Part shown: piece after piece, positions 34,013 through 46,900 of the stretch
Layout: each line of letters starts with the position of its first letter
Position numbering within the stretch: the first letter of the stretch is position 1
Source: Nelumbo lutea
Lineage: Eukaryota; Streptophyta; Magnoliopsida; Proteales; Nelumbonaceae
Direction: 5' to 3'
Assembly (NCBI GenBank): GCA_022828595.1
Contig: JAKGHH010000003.1
Location: forward strand, 56,719,759 to 56,783,758
DNA: 64,000 nucleotides
Made by a program: the position numbers and the translations under genes
The notes under the pieces: generated by a model
Database searches by the model: none
The model's input: the letters and a program-made list of their open reading frames with translations, nothing else
What the model was told of the DNA's origin: nothing

Positions 34013-34864
34013 GTGTTCTGTAGTCGAAATGCACAATTATTGGAAACCAATTTCATCCTGGACACACATCGTCAGGAAGTTGTTCTTAAAGAGGAGAGTT
34101 CAGGAGCAGTGGAAGATGTCTCGCAAGTTCCAGGTAGTGACCAACCTAGAAGATTCACTCAGGTATCCAAGCCACCAGTCCGTTATGGTTATGACCAGGA
34201 TAGTTACCTGGTGGAAACCTTGAATAGTGAGGAGGATCTCATGACTTATGTGGAAGCTATGTTGAACATAGATTCCCAGAAGTGGGTGGAGGCCATGAGA
34301 GCAGAGATGGACTCAATGGAGACCAATGAAGTCTGGACTCTAGTAGATCCACCCTCCAGGGTAAAAGCAATCAGTTGCAAATGGATTTACAAGAGGAAGA
34401 ATAGCCCCGATGGTAGGGTTGAGACCTTCAAAGCTCGTCTGGTGGCGAAAGGGTACACTCAGAAAGAGGGCATCGATTATGAGGAAACATTTTCACCTAT
34501 GGCCATGCTTAAATCCATTAGAATCCTACTAGCTGTAGCAGCATACCATGATTATGAGATTTGGCAGATGGATGTCAAAATTGTATTCATAAATGGAGAT
34601 CTTACTGAAGATATCTATATGCACCAGCCGCAAGGCTTCATTGTTGCAGGTCAGGAAAACATGGTATGTAAACTTAATAGATCCATTTATGGACTAAAGC
34701 AAGCTTCTAGAAGTTGGAACATCCACTTTGACTCTGCTGTCAAATCGTTTCACTTCGAGCAGAATCCGGATGAACCCTGAGTCTATAGGAAGTACAGTGG
34801 AGATAAGGTTACCTTCTCGGTTCTATATGTAGATGACATTCTACTCATTGGGAATGATGTAGGA
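34013..34864 (+). pseudogene. Copia-2 reverse transcriptase, one nonsense codon
   Basis: An open frame of 255 codons includes NEVWTLVDPPSRVKAISCKW, VAKGYTQKEGIDYEETFSPM, WQMDVKIVFINGDLTEDIYM (first catalytic aspartate) and SIYGLKQASRSW. It is interrupted by TGA at 34778-34780, where plant copia elements usually have Cys after DEP. The same frame then continues with VTFSVLYVDDILLIGND, carrying the YVDD active site. One nonsense mutation thus separates RT from the downstream RNase H frame. Confidence 0.93.
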
Positions 34865-35812
34865 ATGTTAACTACGGTGAAAGTATGGCTTTCACAACAA
34901 TTCTCCATGAAAGATCTTGGAGAAGCCTCCTATACACTAGGTCTTCGACTCTATAGAGATAGATCGAAGCGGATAATAGGATTATCCCAATCTACCTACA
35001 TTGACAAAATAGTCAAAAGATACAGCATGGAAAACTCCAAGAAAGGAAATGTTTCATTCAGGCACGGAGTCACTCTCTCCAAGAAGATGTCTCCCAAGAC
35101 TTCTGAGGAGATTGAAGGCATGAAAGACGTTCCCTATGCCTTTGCCGTAGGAAGCATCATGTATGCCATGTTGTGCACTCGTCCTGACATTGCTCAGGCA
35201 GTGAGTGTAGTAAGCAGATTTCAGGCCAACCTAGGGCAGGAGCACTGGACTGCTGTGAAAAACATACTTAAGTACCTTCGAATGACAAAAGAGTTTTGTC
35301 TAGTATTCGATGGTAACTCACTACAGATCCAAGGGTATACAGATGTCGATTTTCAGTCGGATCTAGATGATAGAAAGTCTACATCTGGATATGTTTTCAC
35401 TATAGAATCATGTGTTGTTTGCTGGAAAAGTAGCAAACAGGGGTCCACTGCAAACTCCACGACCGAGGCCGAGTACATTGCCGCAAGTGAGGCTACCAAA
35501 GAAGCCGTGTGGATGAAAAAGTTCGTTCATGAATTGGGAGTAGTTCCGTCCAGCACATCACCCATCCCATTGTTGTGTGACAACAATGGAGCCATTACTC
35601 AGGCTAAGGAGCCACGAGCCCACTCGAAGTCGAAGCACATCGAGAGGAAGTACCACGTACTACGGGAGATTGTTGGTAGAGGGGACGTCCTGATTCAGAA
35701 GGTAGAGTCAGCGAAAAATGTAGCAGACTCATTGACGAAGCCACTATCACAGAAAGTGTTTGAGAAACACGTGGAAAGCATGGGACTCCGGCTTGTACCT
35801 GATTGGACCTAA
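34865..35812 (+). CDS. Copia-2 RT connection and ribonuclease H frame
   Basis: 315 uninterrupted codons: MKDLGEASYTLGLRLYRDRS, LSQSTYIDKIVKRYSMENSK, KYLRMTKEF, then RNase H with GYTDVDFQSDLDDRKSTSGY (usually DADW, here DVDF), TTEAEYIAASEA, LLCDNNGAI, HSKSKHIERKYHVLREI and a SLTKPL tail. The frame runs to TAA at 35810-35812, 14 bp before the 3' LTR. It is continuous in frame with the RT except for the TGA at 34778. It has no start of its own in the element's normal expression, which is by polyprotein. Confidence 0.92.
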   Translation: MLTTVKVWLSQQFSMKDLGEASYTLGLRLYRDRSKRIIGLSQSTYIDKIVKRYSMENSKKGNVSFRHGVTLSKKMSPKTSEEIEGMKDVPYAFAVGSIMYAMLCTRPDIAQAVSVVSRFQANLGQEHWTAVKNILKYLRMTKEFCLVFDGNSLQIQGYTDVDFQSDLDDRKSTSGYVFTIESCVVCWKSSKQGSTANSTTEAEYIAASEATKEAVWMKKFVHELGVVPSSTSPIPLLCDNNGAITQAKEPRAHSKSKHIERKYHVLREIVGRGDVLIQKVESAKNVADSLTKPLSQKVFEKHVESMGLRLVPDWT

Positions 35813-35826
35813 GTGCAAGTGGGAGT

Positions 35827-37763
35827 TGTTAGACAGTTTTGTATGCCCTTAGCTTCAATCAATATGATGTACTTTATAAGTTTATTGTAAATGAATAAAA
35901 GTGCATATTTGATTCATGTTCCCTTGGTATGTTTCTGTGTAATACCCTTAAACTGGACACTTAATGAGACTCGTGTTAGTTTAGAATGTTCACAGCCAGT
36001 GGGTCGGTCTGGGAAGACCTATCTTGACAGGGATGACACTATGGTGCCACTAAGTCGGTTGGGGTGGCATGTCTCAGTTGCCAGGGTGAGACCCTAGGCA
36101 CATACAATGTAGGATTAATCGAATCTTTGAATTGGACCAGATTCCCAGTATTGCCCTGGACCTTGGAGATTGATGGGCAAAACTAAAAAGTTACACCCAA
36201 CCCCTAGACTCGATTATGATACTGCACTAGGTGTCGGATTGGGTTGTATTTGATATACCAATTAGTGAGATCCTTAGCGGGGGTCAAAACCTGAGTTTGT
36301 TGGAACAGTCTGAGAATTCATTTAAGTGGGTGATCATAGTGACAGGATCAACCCCTTTGTCGGACAAAGGTAATGATCGGGGGTGCACTCTCACTGTTGG
36401 AAACCAAGACTGCCAGCAACCGATTTCAATCATTGAGATTTGTTTTGCAAAATATATTTTATATGAGATATAAAAGTATATATATATTATGGTTTCGAAA
36501 TGATTTGCAAAAGGTTTTAATTCCCAAGATCCATATAAGTAGAGAGTGCAACATTGTTCCTTGCAGCTGAGGGAGAGGTCCTTTCTTGTCGGGCAGTGTG
36601 TGATCATTATGGGCTGAGAGGTTAAGTGTAAGACCATTGAGGATAATACCTGATGGCTAATCTTGCATCTGCCCACAGTCTCTAGGTGTTACAAAGTGGC
36701 TTGGCCCAGGGACCACTTAGGGTAAGTGTTGGGCCCATAGAGCCCATAAGATGGGTTTCAGGGGTGCACTGTCCATAGCAGTGTATTCGGCCAGGCCTAG
36801 TAAAACCCATGTGGCTGATGTATAGATCAATGTTTGGGTCCCACGCCATACAAGGAAGCCCAAATGGGCAGCAGTTTTGGAAGGCTAAGTGAGTACATAA
36901 AATTAAATGGGCCTTAAGCCCATTTTGAACTGGGCTGATTTGATCAGTCAATTAAAAGGGGCGAATTCTGAGATGGATCAACTGATAAGATTTGGCCTAG
37001 ACCCTATCCACTTAGAGAGTCTAAGATCTAAATAAGATTTAGATCTGAAAGCCTCCTAATTAGATTAGGAGATGGCTGATATGATCTGTAAATAAGATAA
37101 GCGTTATCCCTTATCATTCAAAGGGACTTCTAATCCAAATATGATTTGGATCACCAACTCCTAATGGGATTAGGAGTTGGTCCCTTTAAGGTTATAAAAA
37201 GAGGAGGGAGCGGCAGCCTTTTTAACATGCAACCCAAAAACCCTTGTCTTCAGAGCTGAAATCACAAGAAGAGAGAATTCTGCACCCTGCGAATACTCTC
37301 TTGTCGCCTCCTTCTTGCAGCCGCCACGTCCAGTAGTTCAACCTCCTACAGGAGTAATCAAGGTTTGATCTTGATACCAGTCTTTTGGGGAAAAGATTGA
37401 TTAGAGTTGTATTCACAAGCCATCGTGTTGATTCTTGCGAAGGGTCAAGTTCTTTTGGAAGAACATTGCTGATTTTGCTCCATCCTACACTGCGTCATCT
37501 TCAGTGGGAGCAGATTTTGGATCATTCCTTGGACGTGAACACCTCCATTGGGAGATATTGTTTCTCTGTATCAGGTACATCCCCCATCTTTCTCCTTTTG
37601 GTTCAAATCTAGTTTGGTTAATGGTTCAAGATTGATCTTTGAAAAATATGTTTTTCTAATATAGGGAATTCGATTCCCTGCAAAGATGGGAGAAATTTTT
37701 GAAATTCGCCTAGTCCATTCTGCAAGATTTGGGCGTCCATATGATTGATATCCTATCCCTTCA
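35827..37763 (+). repeat. 3' LTR of copia-2
   Basis: Partner of 28290-30224 with the same terminal sequences. TATA-like TTATAAAAAGAG lies near 37192. Confidence 0.95.
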
Positions 37764-37768
37764 GGCCC

Positions 37769-38990
37769 ATGGCATGAACCCAAGTGGGCATGACCGTGCT
37801 ATGAGCCTAGGCTAGGCCAAGCTAGGCTATTGGTCGAGTCATGGGCCTAGGCCAACCTGGGCTAGTCTTTTTCAAGGTTCAAAAAACTAACATGTATCGG
37901 CCTATATCGACTGATATGCCCCTACAAAATTGGGGTTTTGACCGGTTCAGGGGTGGATGGACCTTAAACCGGCCCCTCTGAACCGGTTTTGAAAAAAAAC
38001 TAAAAAAACAATCATTACTGCTTGATATGCCTTGGTCTTTTTTTTTGTTTTTTTTTTTACATTTGAATTATTTTTTATTTTTCTTTTCTTTTTTTTTTTG
38101 CTAAGTAAAGTGATACAAACTTTGGAGAAAATAAAAATTTAACAAAAAAACTTACCAAAATACAAAAGAGACGACAAATTAAAAAAAGTAGAAATTTTGT
38201 TTCATTTGAATTTGAATAATACAATGGATGAATGGAATATTGGAAATGGAATAAAAATATAAAAACAATATAATAAAATTAAAATTTTAAATTTAAAAAA
38301 TTACAATGGTATTATTGAAAAAATAACAAATAATTTAAATAAAATTAAAAATTTTTAAAAATGTTATACAATTATTGAATATACAAAAAAATATATATCG
38401 ACTTCATTTTATTCAAGTTTCACCTCCATCTCCATCTCCTTGACCTCGATCTACATCTGGTGAAACATCAAGTGAAGAAGCCTGTGGATCATGCTATGCT
38501 GTGCCACGAGCCCATGCCAGCACGACCTATATTGTTGTGTTGTGCCATGCCAGCTTGTGGGCCTGAAAACCCAAGCCCGACACAACCCATACCCTAGTGC
38601 CATGCTGTGCCATGTCGGGCCACGGGCAACACAGCCCACCCGATTTATCCACTGCAAATTGACTATAAATTAATTGACGCCTTAAATCTGTCAATCATGT
38701 CAATTTTATCCAATGCAATTTGAAGAGTATAAATAAGAATGGTTAATGTCTTAATCAATATCTTAATAAAAAGATCCGTAGGACTTCTTACATGTGCTTA
38801 TTGTATTACTGAAAGAATATAATTAAAATTGGGAATTATTGTATTCAATCTTCAAGTGGAATTAGATCCAATTACGTTTTTTTTTCTTTTTTTTTGCGTG
38901 TTTGTTTATGATCATGTGTATTAAAATGTTGAAGGCAGAGAATGAATAGGTTACATATGGAGCAAATTCATTGGATCCAACCTAATATCG
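37769..38990. other. AT-rich repeat debris
   Basis: 37769-37860 and 38470-38640 are rich in GGGCCTAGGCC, GCCCGACAC and TGCCATGC words and are the two sides of a dispersed repeat. 37873-38000 has CGGTTCAGGGG and CGGCCCCTCTGAACCGG. 38030-38400 is poly-T/poly-A rich. No coding. Confidence 0.45.
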
Positions 38991-38995
38991 TAAAC

Positions 38996-39060
38996 CGAGG
39001 GTGACTCAGTTGGTACGGTAGCTGGTTCGTTCCAGAAGACACGAGGATTCGAATCCTACT
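38996..39060 (+). mobile_element. tRNA-derived SINE (5' head)
   Basis: Contains an A-box-like TGACTCAGTTGGTACGG (39002-39018) and a B-box GGATTCGAATCC (39044-39055), spaced about 30 bp as in a tRNA gene. No acceptor stem pairs around them, so this is not a functional tRNA. A tRNA-like head followed by unrelated sequence is the hallmark of plant SINEs. The 3' end was not determined. Confidence 0.7.
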
Positions 39061-40670
39061 ACACCAACTTTGAGAAAGGATATGATGCGGTTGATACATA
39101 TGTATTTGATTCATATATACATTTTATAGTTGGATCCTAAAAGAAGTATATGTACTGCAATATCTAAACCCAGCCCAAGATTTGCAGATGGAACGGATTT
39201 CATTCAATTTCAAATTCAAACCTTATTCATTTAAGCCAAATTTGGATATCCATTTAGCCATACTTGGATCAGAGATTGCTTGTCCTGATACAATCATGCA
39301 CACAAATACAGAAAAGAACCACGTTTTTAATATCAAAAGTTCTTTAAAATTAAGTGAAGTTTTGGATTTAGATAAACTTATTTTTATTTATAAAATATAT
39401 TTTATTTTATACTTCATTTTATAAATTTATATTAATTTATACAAATTTACTAAAATTCTTTGGAAATCTATAATGCATTCTGTGTAAATTGCTGCAACAT
39501 GATTCAAATATAAACAAGCTAGTGATAAAGTGATATGTCAGTGACATTTTTAATGTTGCTGAAGTCTTTAATGATGCATCTCATGAAATGTGAAAGTACA
39601 CTTCATATAATATACAATAAATATGAAAAATGCATCATATTTGGACTCTGTATACATCCATTAGATATTAAATTGAATTTAAATCTCAAATTATTGTCTG
39701 ACAAGATTTAAATATACCCATATACAAATTCATACAGCCCATAGTTTTGCCGACATCTAGATGGCTAGATTCATATTTTAGTATTAATCCTTTTTTATGA
39801 TCCAAAAGCTAAGAAATGGACTGCTTCATCAGTCCAACTTGCTCCAATACCTCCGATATCCAAGAACAACCATACTGCTATACATTATTCTTCCTTAGTT
39901 TCTATTTTTTTATATAATTTTTATCTTTGCCTTCAAAGTAAGAGGACTTAACACACTACAAATACAGTAACAGACGTGTATAACACCTGTGTTCATTTTT
40001 TTGTCTGCACTGTATTAATTTCCACTATCAAGGGCCAACTGCCAACCACTTTGTCACGCACTCATGCCTGCTAGAATCCCAGTTCTGGGAACTTCATACT
40101 TGCCTCAATATATATATTCACAAATGTGTCAAAGGCAAAGGCTTGGCAATTGATGGTTATAGACAAAATGCAATGGATATAAAGCATTGAACTATAATTA
40201 GACATGAAATACTGTCAAAAGTCTCTCTTTCCTTCTTTCTTTCTTTATACATATTTATATATATAGCAATATTAATATTATTCTAGCTAGGAGAAAGACA
40301 AAAATTCAGTGGATAGCAGTTAGGAACTCATATTTTAGTGAACATGCAGCAAATATAGACCATTCTGTTCAGAATTATCAACTGGACAGTTTAATTTGGT
40401 TTTGCCATGTTTCATTCCTTTAGCATAGTTAGATTGTAGAATACCCTACACTATATTAGTAGAAGTAGGCTGTCAATCAAAAACTTGAATTCGGATGGGA
40501 TCCAGTTAGCATTCACTTGGATTAAAAATATTAAACCAGAGTGAGTGAAAGTGACTTTGATAGTTTGATGTGCTCTAAACCTAAAATCTTGTAAACCATA
40601 TGTAGCAAGATAACACTAAAACCAAAACCACCAACAAATATTGACTAGCTAGTTATTTAGCTTAATTATA
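39061..40670. other. Non-coding flank 3' of the synthase gene
   Basis: AT-rich, without recognisable genes. The frame at 39182-39424 has no family signature. A CTTT repeat lies near 40228-40245. Confidence 0.35.
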
Positions 40671-40712
40671 CTAGTATAAGGGGCACTTGCTATGCACATG
40701 GGCAACAAAAGA
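40671..40712 (-). mobile_element. Possible Helitron-type 3' terminus
   Basis: On the - strand an imperfect hairpin (CATGTGC-ATA-GCAAGTG) is followed by CCCCTTATA and CTAG with T next. The arrangement resembles the ends at 17618 and 50089, but the stem has two mismatches. It lies about 280 bp beyond the synthase stop codon. Confidence 0.35.
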
Positions 40713-40988
40713 TGAAAGGAAAAAATATAAGTTATTTTGATTTAATTTTCATGACCTGCACAGAAATCAAAGTAGTTAAGTATCTACTTTATATAGTACT
40801 AGTGTAAGAGTATAAGTGCATACAAGTATTAGCCGTACACGACAAAAACGTAGGTACAAGAAAGGAAATTTGAGACAGATAAAATGTGGTTTATTCAAAA
40901 AGCTATCCAAGATAATAACATAAAAGGAAAATAAATAAGAAAAAAGGAAAAAATAAAGAAATTTGCTTACATGCAACCACTGCATGAA

Positions 40989-43900
40989 TCAAAGAGAAGA
41001 CGAAGCAGGCTGCAACTTGCAGAAACTTTGTGGCCCTGCCTGAATGTCAAAAAAGTCCTGAAGAGCAATCATCTGGACAGTACTGTTCTTCATGCTCTTT
41101 ATTGCTTCCACACTTGCGAAAGCTCCTGCAATCGTTGTTATGATGGGAACCTTGTAAGCAAGAGCCATCCTCCTCAATTGCCGACCATCAATCTGATCAA
41201 GTGCATCACCCGAACTTGTGATAACCATCAACTGGATATGTCCATTGGCAATCATATCACCAGCATGGGGGCGTCCCTCATGCATCTTAAGCACCCGCTC
41301 CACTGGGATGCCCTCTAACTCAAGCACATGCGCTGTGCCAGATGTTGCAACAATCCTGAAACCAAGCCCCAAGAAAGTGTGGGCCATAGTGGAAAGATGT
41401 GGCTTTGTCAAGTCATTTAAGCTGAGGAACACAGTGCCTGAGGTTGGTAGCTTCTGCCCTGCAGCAATCTGAGCCTTGGCAAAAGCAACTGGGAAATCGA
41501 AATCAATACCCATCACCTCTCCAGTGCTACGCATCTCAGGACCAAGCAGCACATCACAGCCTTGAAACTTCTCAAATGGAAGCACAGCTTCCTTTACTGA
41601 GACGTGGCTCGGAATCACCTCCTTTGTGAACCCAATATCATGGAGAGATTTCCCTGACATGACAAGAGATGCATACTTGGCTAGTGGGTGCCCAATTGCC
41701 TTGGAGACAAAAGGGACTGTGCGTGATGCACGGGGATTTGCCTCAAGCAAGAAAACCTCCCCAGATGCTGTGATTGCATACTGGCAGTTCATAAGTCCAC
41801 ACACATTTAACCTCTTAGCCAACTTTGTTGTCCATGACCTAATTGTTTCCAAGCATGAGGAGGGAACAGTTTTAGTGGGAAGAGAGCAGGCTGAATCTCC
41901 AGAATGGACCCCTGCTTGCTCAATGTGTTCCATGATCCCACCAATGACTACATTACCATGTGAGTCAGCAAGTGAATCAACATCAATCTCAATAGCATCT
42001 GAAAGATATTTGTCAACCAAGACAGGACGTTCTGGATCCACCTCAACAGCATTCTCAAGATAGGTTATGAGCTTGTCATCACTATACACAATCTCCATTG
42101 CTCTCCCACCTAATACATACGAAGGCCGGACAACGACTGGGTAGCCTATGTCCATGGCTATGGCCAGTGCATCAGCCTCACTTTTTGCAATTCCACCTTT
42201 AGGTTGTTCAATCTCGAGTTCTTTTAGGATTGTATTGAACCGTTCACGGTCCTCAGCAGCATCAATGGAATCAGGTGAAGTCCCCCATATCCTAACATGA
42301 CCAGATCCACTTGAAGATAAGGGCTTGTGCACATCCAAGTAGTGTTGAATTGGGAGTGCCAGCTTGAGAGGTGTTTGCCCCCCAAACTGTACGATAATAC
42401 CATCAGGTCTTTCCAAGTCTATGATGTTCAGAACATCCTCAACTGTTAGCGGTTCAAAGTAGAGCCGATCACTTGTGTCGTAATCAGTTGACACAGTCTC
42501 GGGATTAGAGTTCATCATAATTGTCTCGAATCCAGCTTCCTGAGGAGAAAATGAGGATGGAATCAAATTAGATGCAATAATCAAGTTCTTCTATGAAACC
42601 AAGGAAAAATAGCATGACATCGAAGGCATAATATATGATACACTTATTGATTTAACCTCCAACTGATGGGCCACCAGTTGGAGTAGACATATATTTTTTA
42701 TAAGTAAATCCATCTGTCACACTTTACAAATCACAAATTGTCTGATACATACATCCAGTGCCACCCTAATAACCCAGGACAAAAATATCTCTCAGATGCT
42801 AGGATAATCCAGTTGAAATGAATTATGGCCAAAGTGCTATTGAACAGGTGCTCCCATTACCATGTTGGTTGATATGAATGAACACATTCTGTGTAGGGAA
42901 GAAAACCCAATAATGACACCTTATGTATGCAAGTTACTTAAAACAAAAACTAACAATCCAAAAGAAAATCACAAGGAAACACACACCTGAAGAGCAAAAG
43001 ATGTATGGCAGCAGCAGTAGTCAAACTCGATACCTTGACCTATCCGATTCGGTCCTCCACCCAAAATCAAAACCTTCTTCCGTTTGGTGGGAGATGATTC
43101 ACACTCATAATCATAGGATGAGTACATGTATGGAGTGTTAGCTTCAAACTCAGCAGCACAGGTATCTACCCGCTTATAAGCTGGAGTTACCCCAAGAGAC
43201 AACCGCCTTGATCGCACTTCCTTCTCAGTGGATTTGGTTGCAAAGGCTATCTGCTTATCACTGAAACCTCTTCTCTTTACCTGATACAGGTCATCCTTAG
43301 TCAGCTGAGACAAGCTTCGGGCTGATAAGAAGTGCTCCACATCTACCAGCTCTTTAAGCTGTATAAGAAACCATTTATCAATGTAACTCAGTTCATGGAT
43401 CTCATCCACATTCATTCCCTTCCTCATTGCCGCATATATGGCATGGATGCGATCTGGACTAGGGACCCGGAGGCTGTACTTTAATTGGTCCCAGTCCCAG
43501 TCCAGTTCCTTGATATGTGTACAACCCCAGCCAGAGTAGCCACATTCCAATGATCGAACTGCTTTCTGGAAGGATTCCTGGAATGTCCGGCCAAGTGCCA
43601 TGGATTCACCAACTGATTTCATCTGGGTTGTCAGTATCGGTTGTGAACCAGGGAATTTCTCGAACGCAAAGCGGGGTATCTAAATTTTCCAAATAAGAGA
43701 AACAAGTCGGCATGGTTAGATGCTCTCATAACCAGAAAGAGAAAGAAACAGGCATAAGCACATGAACAGAGGTCTTTAACTTTCTTGATAATCTATGAAA
43801 AGAGGTTATTTTCTGAAGCTGTTTTTAAATAATTGACAGGACCAATTTCAGAGTTGATTGATACAAGAATATTGGATAGTAGACATCCAGATATATAACT

Positions 43901-46900
43901 GAAAGGATATGATGTAATATGAAAAGAAGAAAACTGCACAGATGAAATAAGAAATAAAAGCCACACTCTATTAAAAGGGCTATTACCAATGTTGGTTACC
44001 GTTATCCAGGAACATGGGTGGACAAGAACTGGATATGGATCCAAACTTTGGCATTTTTTGCACAGGGTGGAATATCTCAGAATCAAACCCGTTTTCACGC
44101 TTTTCAACCTGATATTTTACCATTGCACCAAACAAATTCTTATCCCTAAATATGAGTATGCAGCAGAGTAGAGAAAAAAAAAATAGCAATCAACTTGCCA
44201 AGAAGACAAGAAATCAATCAGAAACATCAACTTATGCACTCAAGAGAAGAAAATAAATTCTTGAGAGAACCAGGTTAATTTCTTACCTTTTAAATTGGCA
44301 ATCAGTTGAACCTTTTATCAAGACATTAAAAAAAAAAAAAGTATCAGGTAATTTGAGGATAAGAGGAAAAATAATTTTATATGCCTAAACATTAGAACTT
44401 AATTCTTTTAGTAGCAAATATCGATACAGTAATATAAGATGCCATGACTTGACCCCATTATACCCAATAAGTATGCATCAAATATTTTGCGACAAGGCCA
44501 AGCAAGGACCACTTGATTAATCCAACCCACAGCAGCCCCTAATTCATCATGAACAGGTCCCCCCCTTCAAATATTTCATCAATTTAGTAACTTCTAAGGG
44601 CTTGCATATATGGTTTTGAGCTCATCACTCAGCCAATCTATTGACGATTGAAATATACAAGTTCTTTTATTTTAGCTATAATTGTTATGCAAGATTTCCT
44701 TTCTCTCTAGTCTCTAATTATTCTTTTCTATTTTATTTTCATTTTCTATTTATATTTGACTCTTCTGGATCCCCATTCCTGTTCAACCCTACATCACTAC
44801 TAACTTGGTTAAATCAGAAGCTAAGAAAATTAAATTAACCCAATCAAGTTATCTATGAAGTTCAGTGCTGAATCTTCTGTAGTCTCGTGATGTATTAAGG
44901 AATTTGCTAAGGGTTATTATGGATCAGATCGAATCAGATATAAGGTAGATCCAACTTTGATTTGTTTATGATTTGCATTCAAATCAAATCCAAATTGCAA
45001 CTGGATATTGAATAGCATTAATTAATTAAACTAAAAAGATCACAATACTATATATTATTAATAAAATGAACTAAAAAATGATTTCAATTGTGTATACCAT
45101 GAGCAAAATATACTGAAAATAAACTTTGTGAAACTTGAACCAATGACTCTTTAGTAAAAACAAAACATTCAAATCAATGTTACTAATAGATAGAGAATAA
45201 ATTTTAAGTATATAAAAGCATAGACATTCAAATAGGATCAGATCAGATAGGGGCGGATCCATATTTGATTCAATTATAAACAGATCAAATTCTGATCACC
45301 ATGGATCAAAGTCAAATTTGAATAAAGAGATGACATTTGCAGCCCTAAGGGTTATTTGGATTCTTGAACACATGAATAATTCCCAAAATCAGTCCCTTTC
45401 TTGTCCTGGAATGGCACAACAATTGTTTTTGCCATTGATACCACCGAATGGATATGCTCACTTCACAAATAAATTCAAAGACATTCTGAGACATAGGTTG
45501 GCATTTTGAATAAACACTCCAAATTGTGGCTCAATTGGGATGATTCATGGTCCTATAAGAAAGCTTCATCTCAATCCTTGCATGATATTGCATAATACCC
45601 AAGAATTACCCAAATGTTTTATTTTCCTCTTTAATTCTTGTAAAGAGTTCAGTTTGACAGTTAATCAACAACTAATATACCAAGTCTTATGTCCGGTATA
45701 TGACTTTTCAATACCAACTTCTGTAAGCACATATCCACCAAAAAAAGAATCATTAAGCACATCAAAGCAACTCATCTGGATTATCTGAAGTAACCATGTT
45801 TCACACTAGCAGATAGAAATAGAAATTAAAATTATGCCTGTAAAAACAAATCCAGAAAACCACCATCCAAAAATAGGTATGCAGATATTCAGCCACACAA
45901 AAATCACATCTAACACCTCAAAATTTTTAAAGAGGTCAATAACATAGAAAACTACTAAGCACAATATGGTAAATAGGTGCTAAAAAGGAGGGCAAAAACA
46001 TAAATAAGAATGTGGTAAGCATCACACAAGGGTGACATCTAATAAGATTGGAACAATACAGAGAAGATTAGCATGGCCCCTGCACAATGATGACAAACAT
46101 GTGATGAAGATTTCTCAACTGGAAAGTTAAACAAAGATACAAACAACACAAAAGTGCACATTAGTTATTGCCAACCAAAAGGAGTCTCAGTGCATTGTTA
46201 TTCTATGAAGTGGTCTATCCATGTTAAATGCATGTTCAATATCATATGGGCTTTAGATAATGTCTAAATGATAAATATATGCCTCAGGCCTCAGCAAGCA
46301 AATTCAACTCAACTAAACCTTGTCCCAACTATATGTTGGAAACAAGTATGCAGACCAAAAGAGGAAGGCGGGTTGGGTATTGGACAGCTTAAAGAGAAAA
46401 ATTCTTCTCTCCTAGGCAAATGGCTCGGGAGATTTCCGAAAGAACCTAATGCTCTTTGGACTGCTGTCATCTCAAGTAAATATGGACGAAATACAAACGG
46501 GTGGGATTTGGGATTGCAATCTCCATTTGATCAGGATAAAGGCCACCAATCCTTGGAAAGGTATATGTTCCATTCATACTTCTTTCTTTCCTTTCATAAA
46601 GTATAAAGTGGGAAATGGATCTAGAATTAAATTCTGGAAAGAACTTTGGTGGGGGGAATCTACCCTGGAAGCCTCTTTCCCTAGGCTGTTTAACCTCACC
46701 CTTGACCAAGAAGCCTCTATTTCTGCTTGCCTCCCAAACCAGTCCACCGAGAATTCTTTAAACCTCCACCTCAGAAGACTCCCAAGGAACTCGGAGATTT
46801 CTGATTTAATAGCCTTAATCCAAACCCTCAAAGATGCCTATATATCCCCCTCTCATTCTGACACCCGAATATGGACCCTCCACCCAAATGGCGAATTCTC

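Larger units (their letters stand above)
28290..37763 (+). mobile_element. Ty1/copia retrotransposon with ~1.94-kb LTRs (copia-2)
   Basis: LTRs at 28290-30224 (1,935 bp) and 35827-37763 (1,937 bp) start TGTTAGACAG and end CCTATCCCTTCA. The flanks are GGCCC at 28285-28289 and 37764-37768, a 5-bp target duplication. The primer-binding site TGGTATCAGAACCAGGTTT (30226) directly follows the 5' LTR, and a purine-rich tract (AAGTGCAAGTGGGAG) ends at the 3' LTR. The order gag, protease, integrase, RT, RNase H is complete. Coding is broken in a few places, mainly integrase. LTRs near 2 kb are long for copia, and together they make up about 40% of the 9.5-kb element. Confidence 0.96.

Noticed and set aside
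39002..39060. Functional tRNA gene
   Set aside because: A and B boxes are present but the acceptor stem does not pair and no terminator run follows; SINE head preferred.
39958..39985. CACTACAAATACAGTAACAG as a CACTA terminal repeat
   Set aside because: Only one end seen, no matching inverted partner or transposase nearby.
40971..42063. + strand frames opposite CARB exon 3
   Set aside because: Shadows of the conserved - strand exon.
46030..46130. Functional U6 gene
   Set aside because: 5' stem-loop truncated, 3' end divergent, no plant U6 promoter elements upstream.
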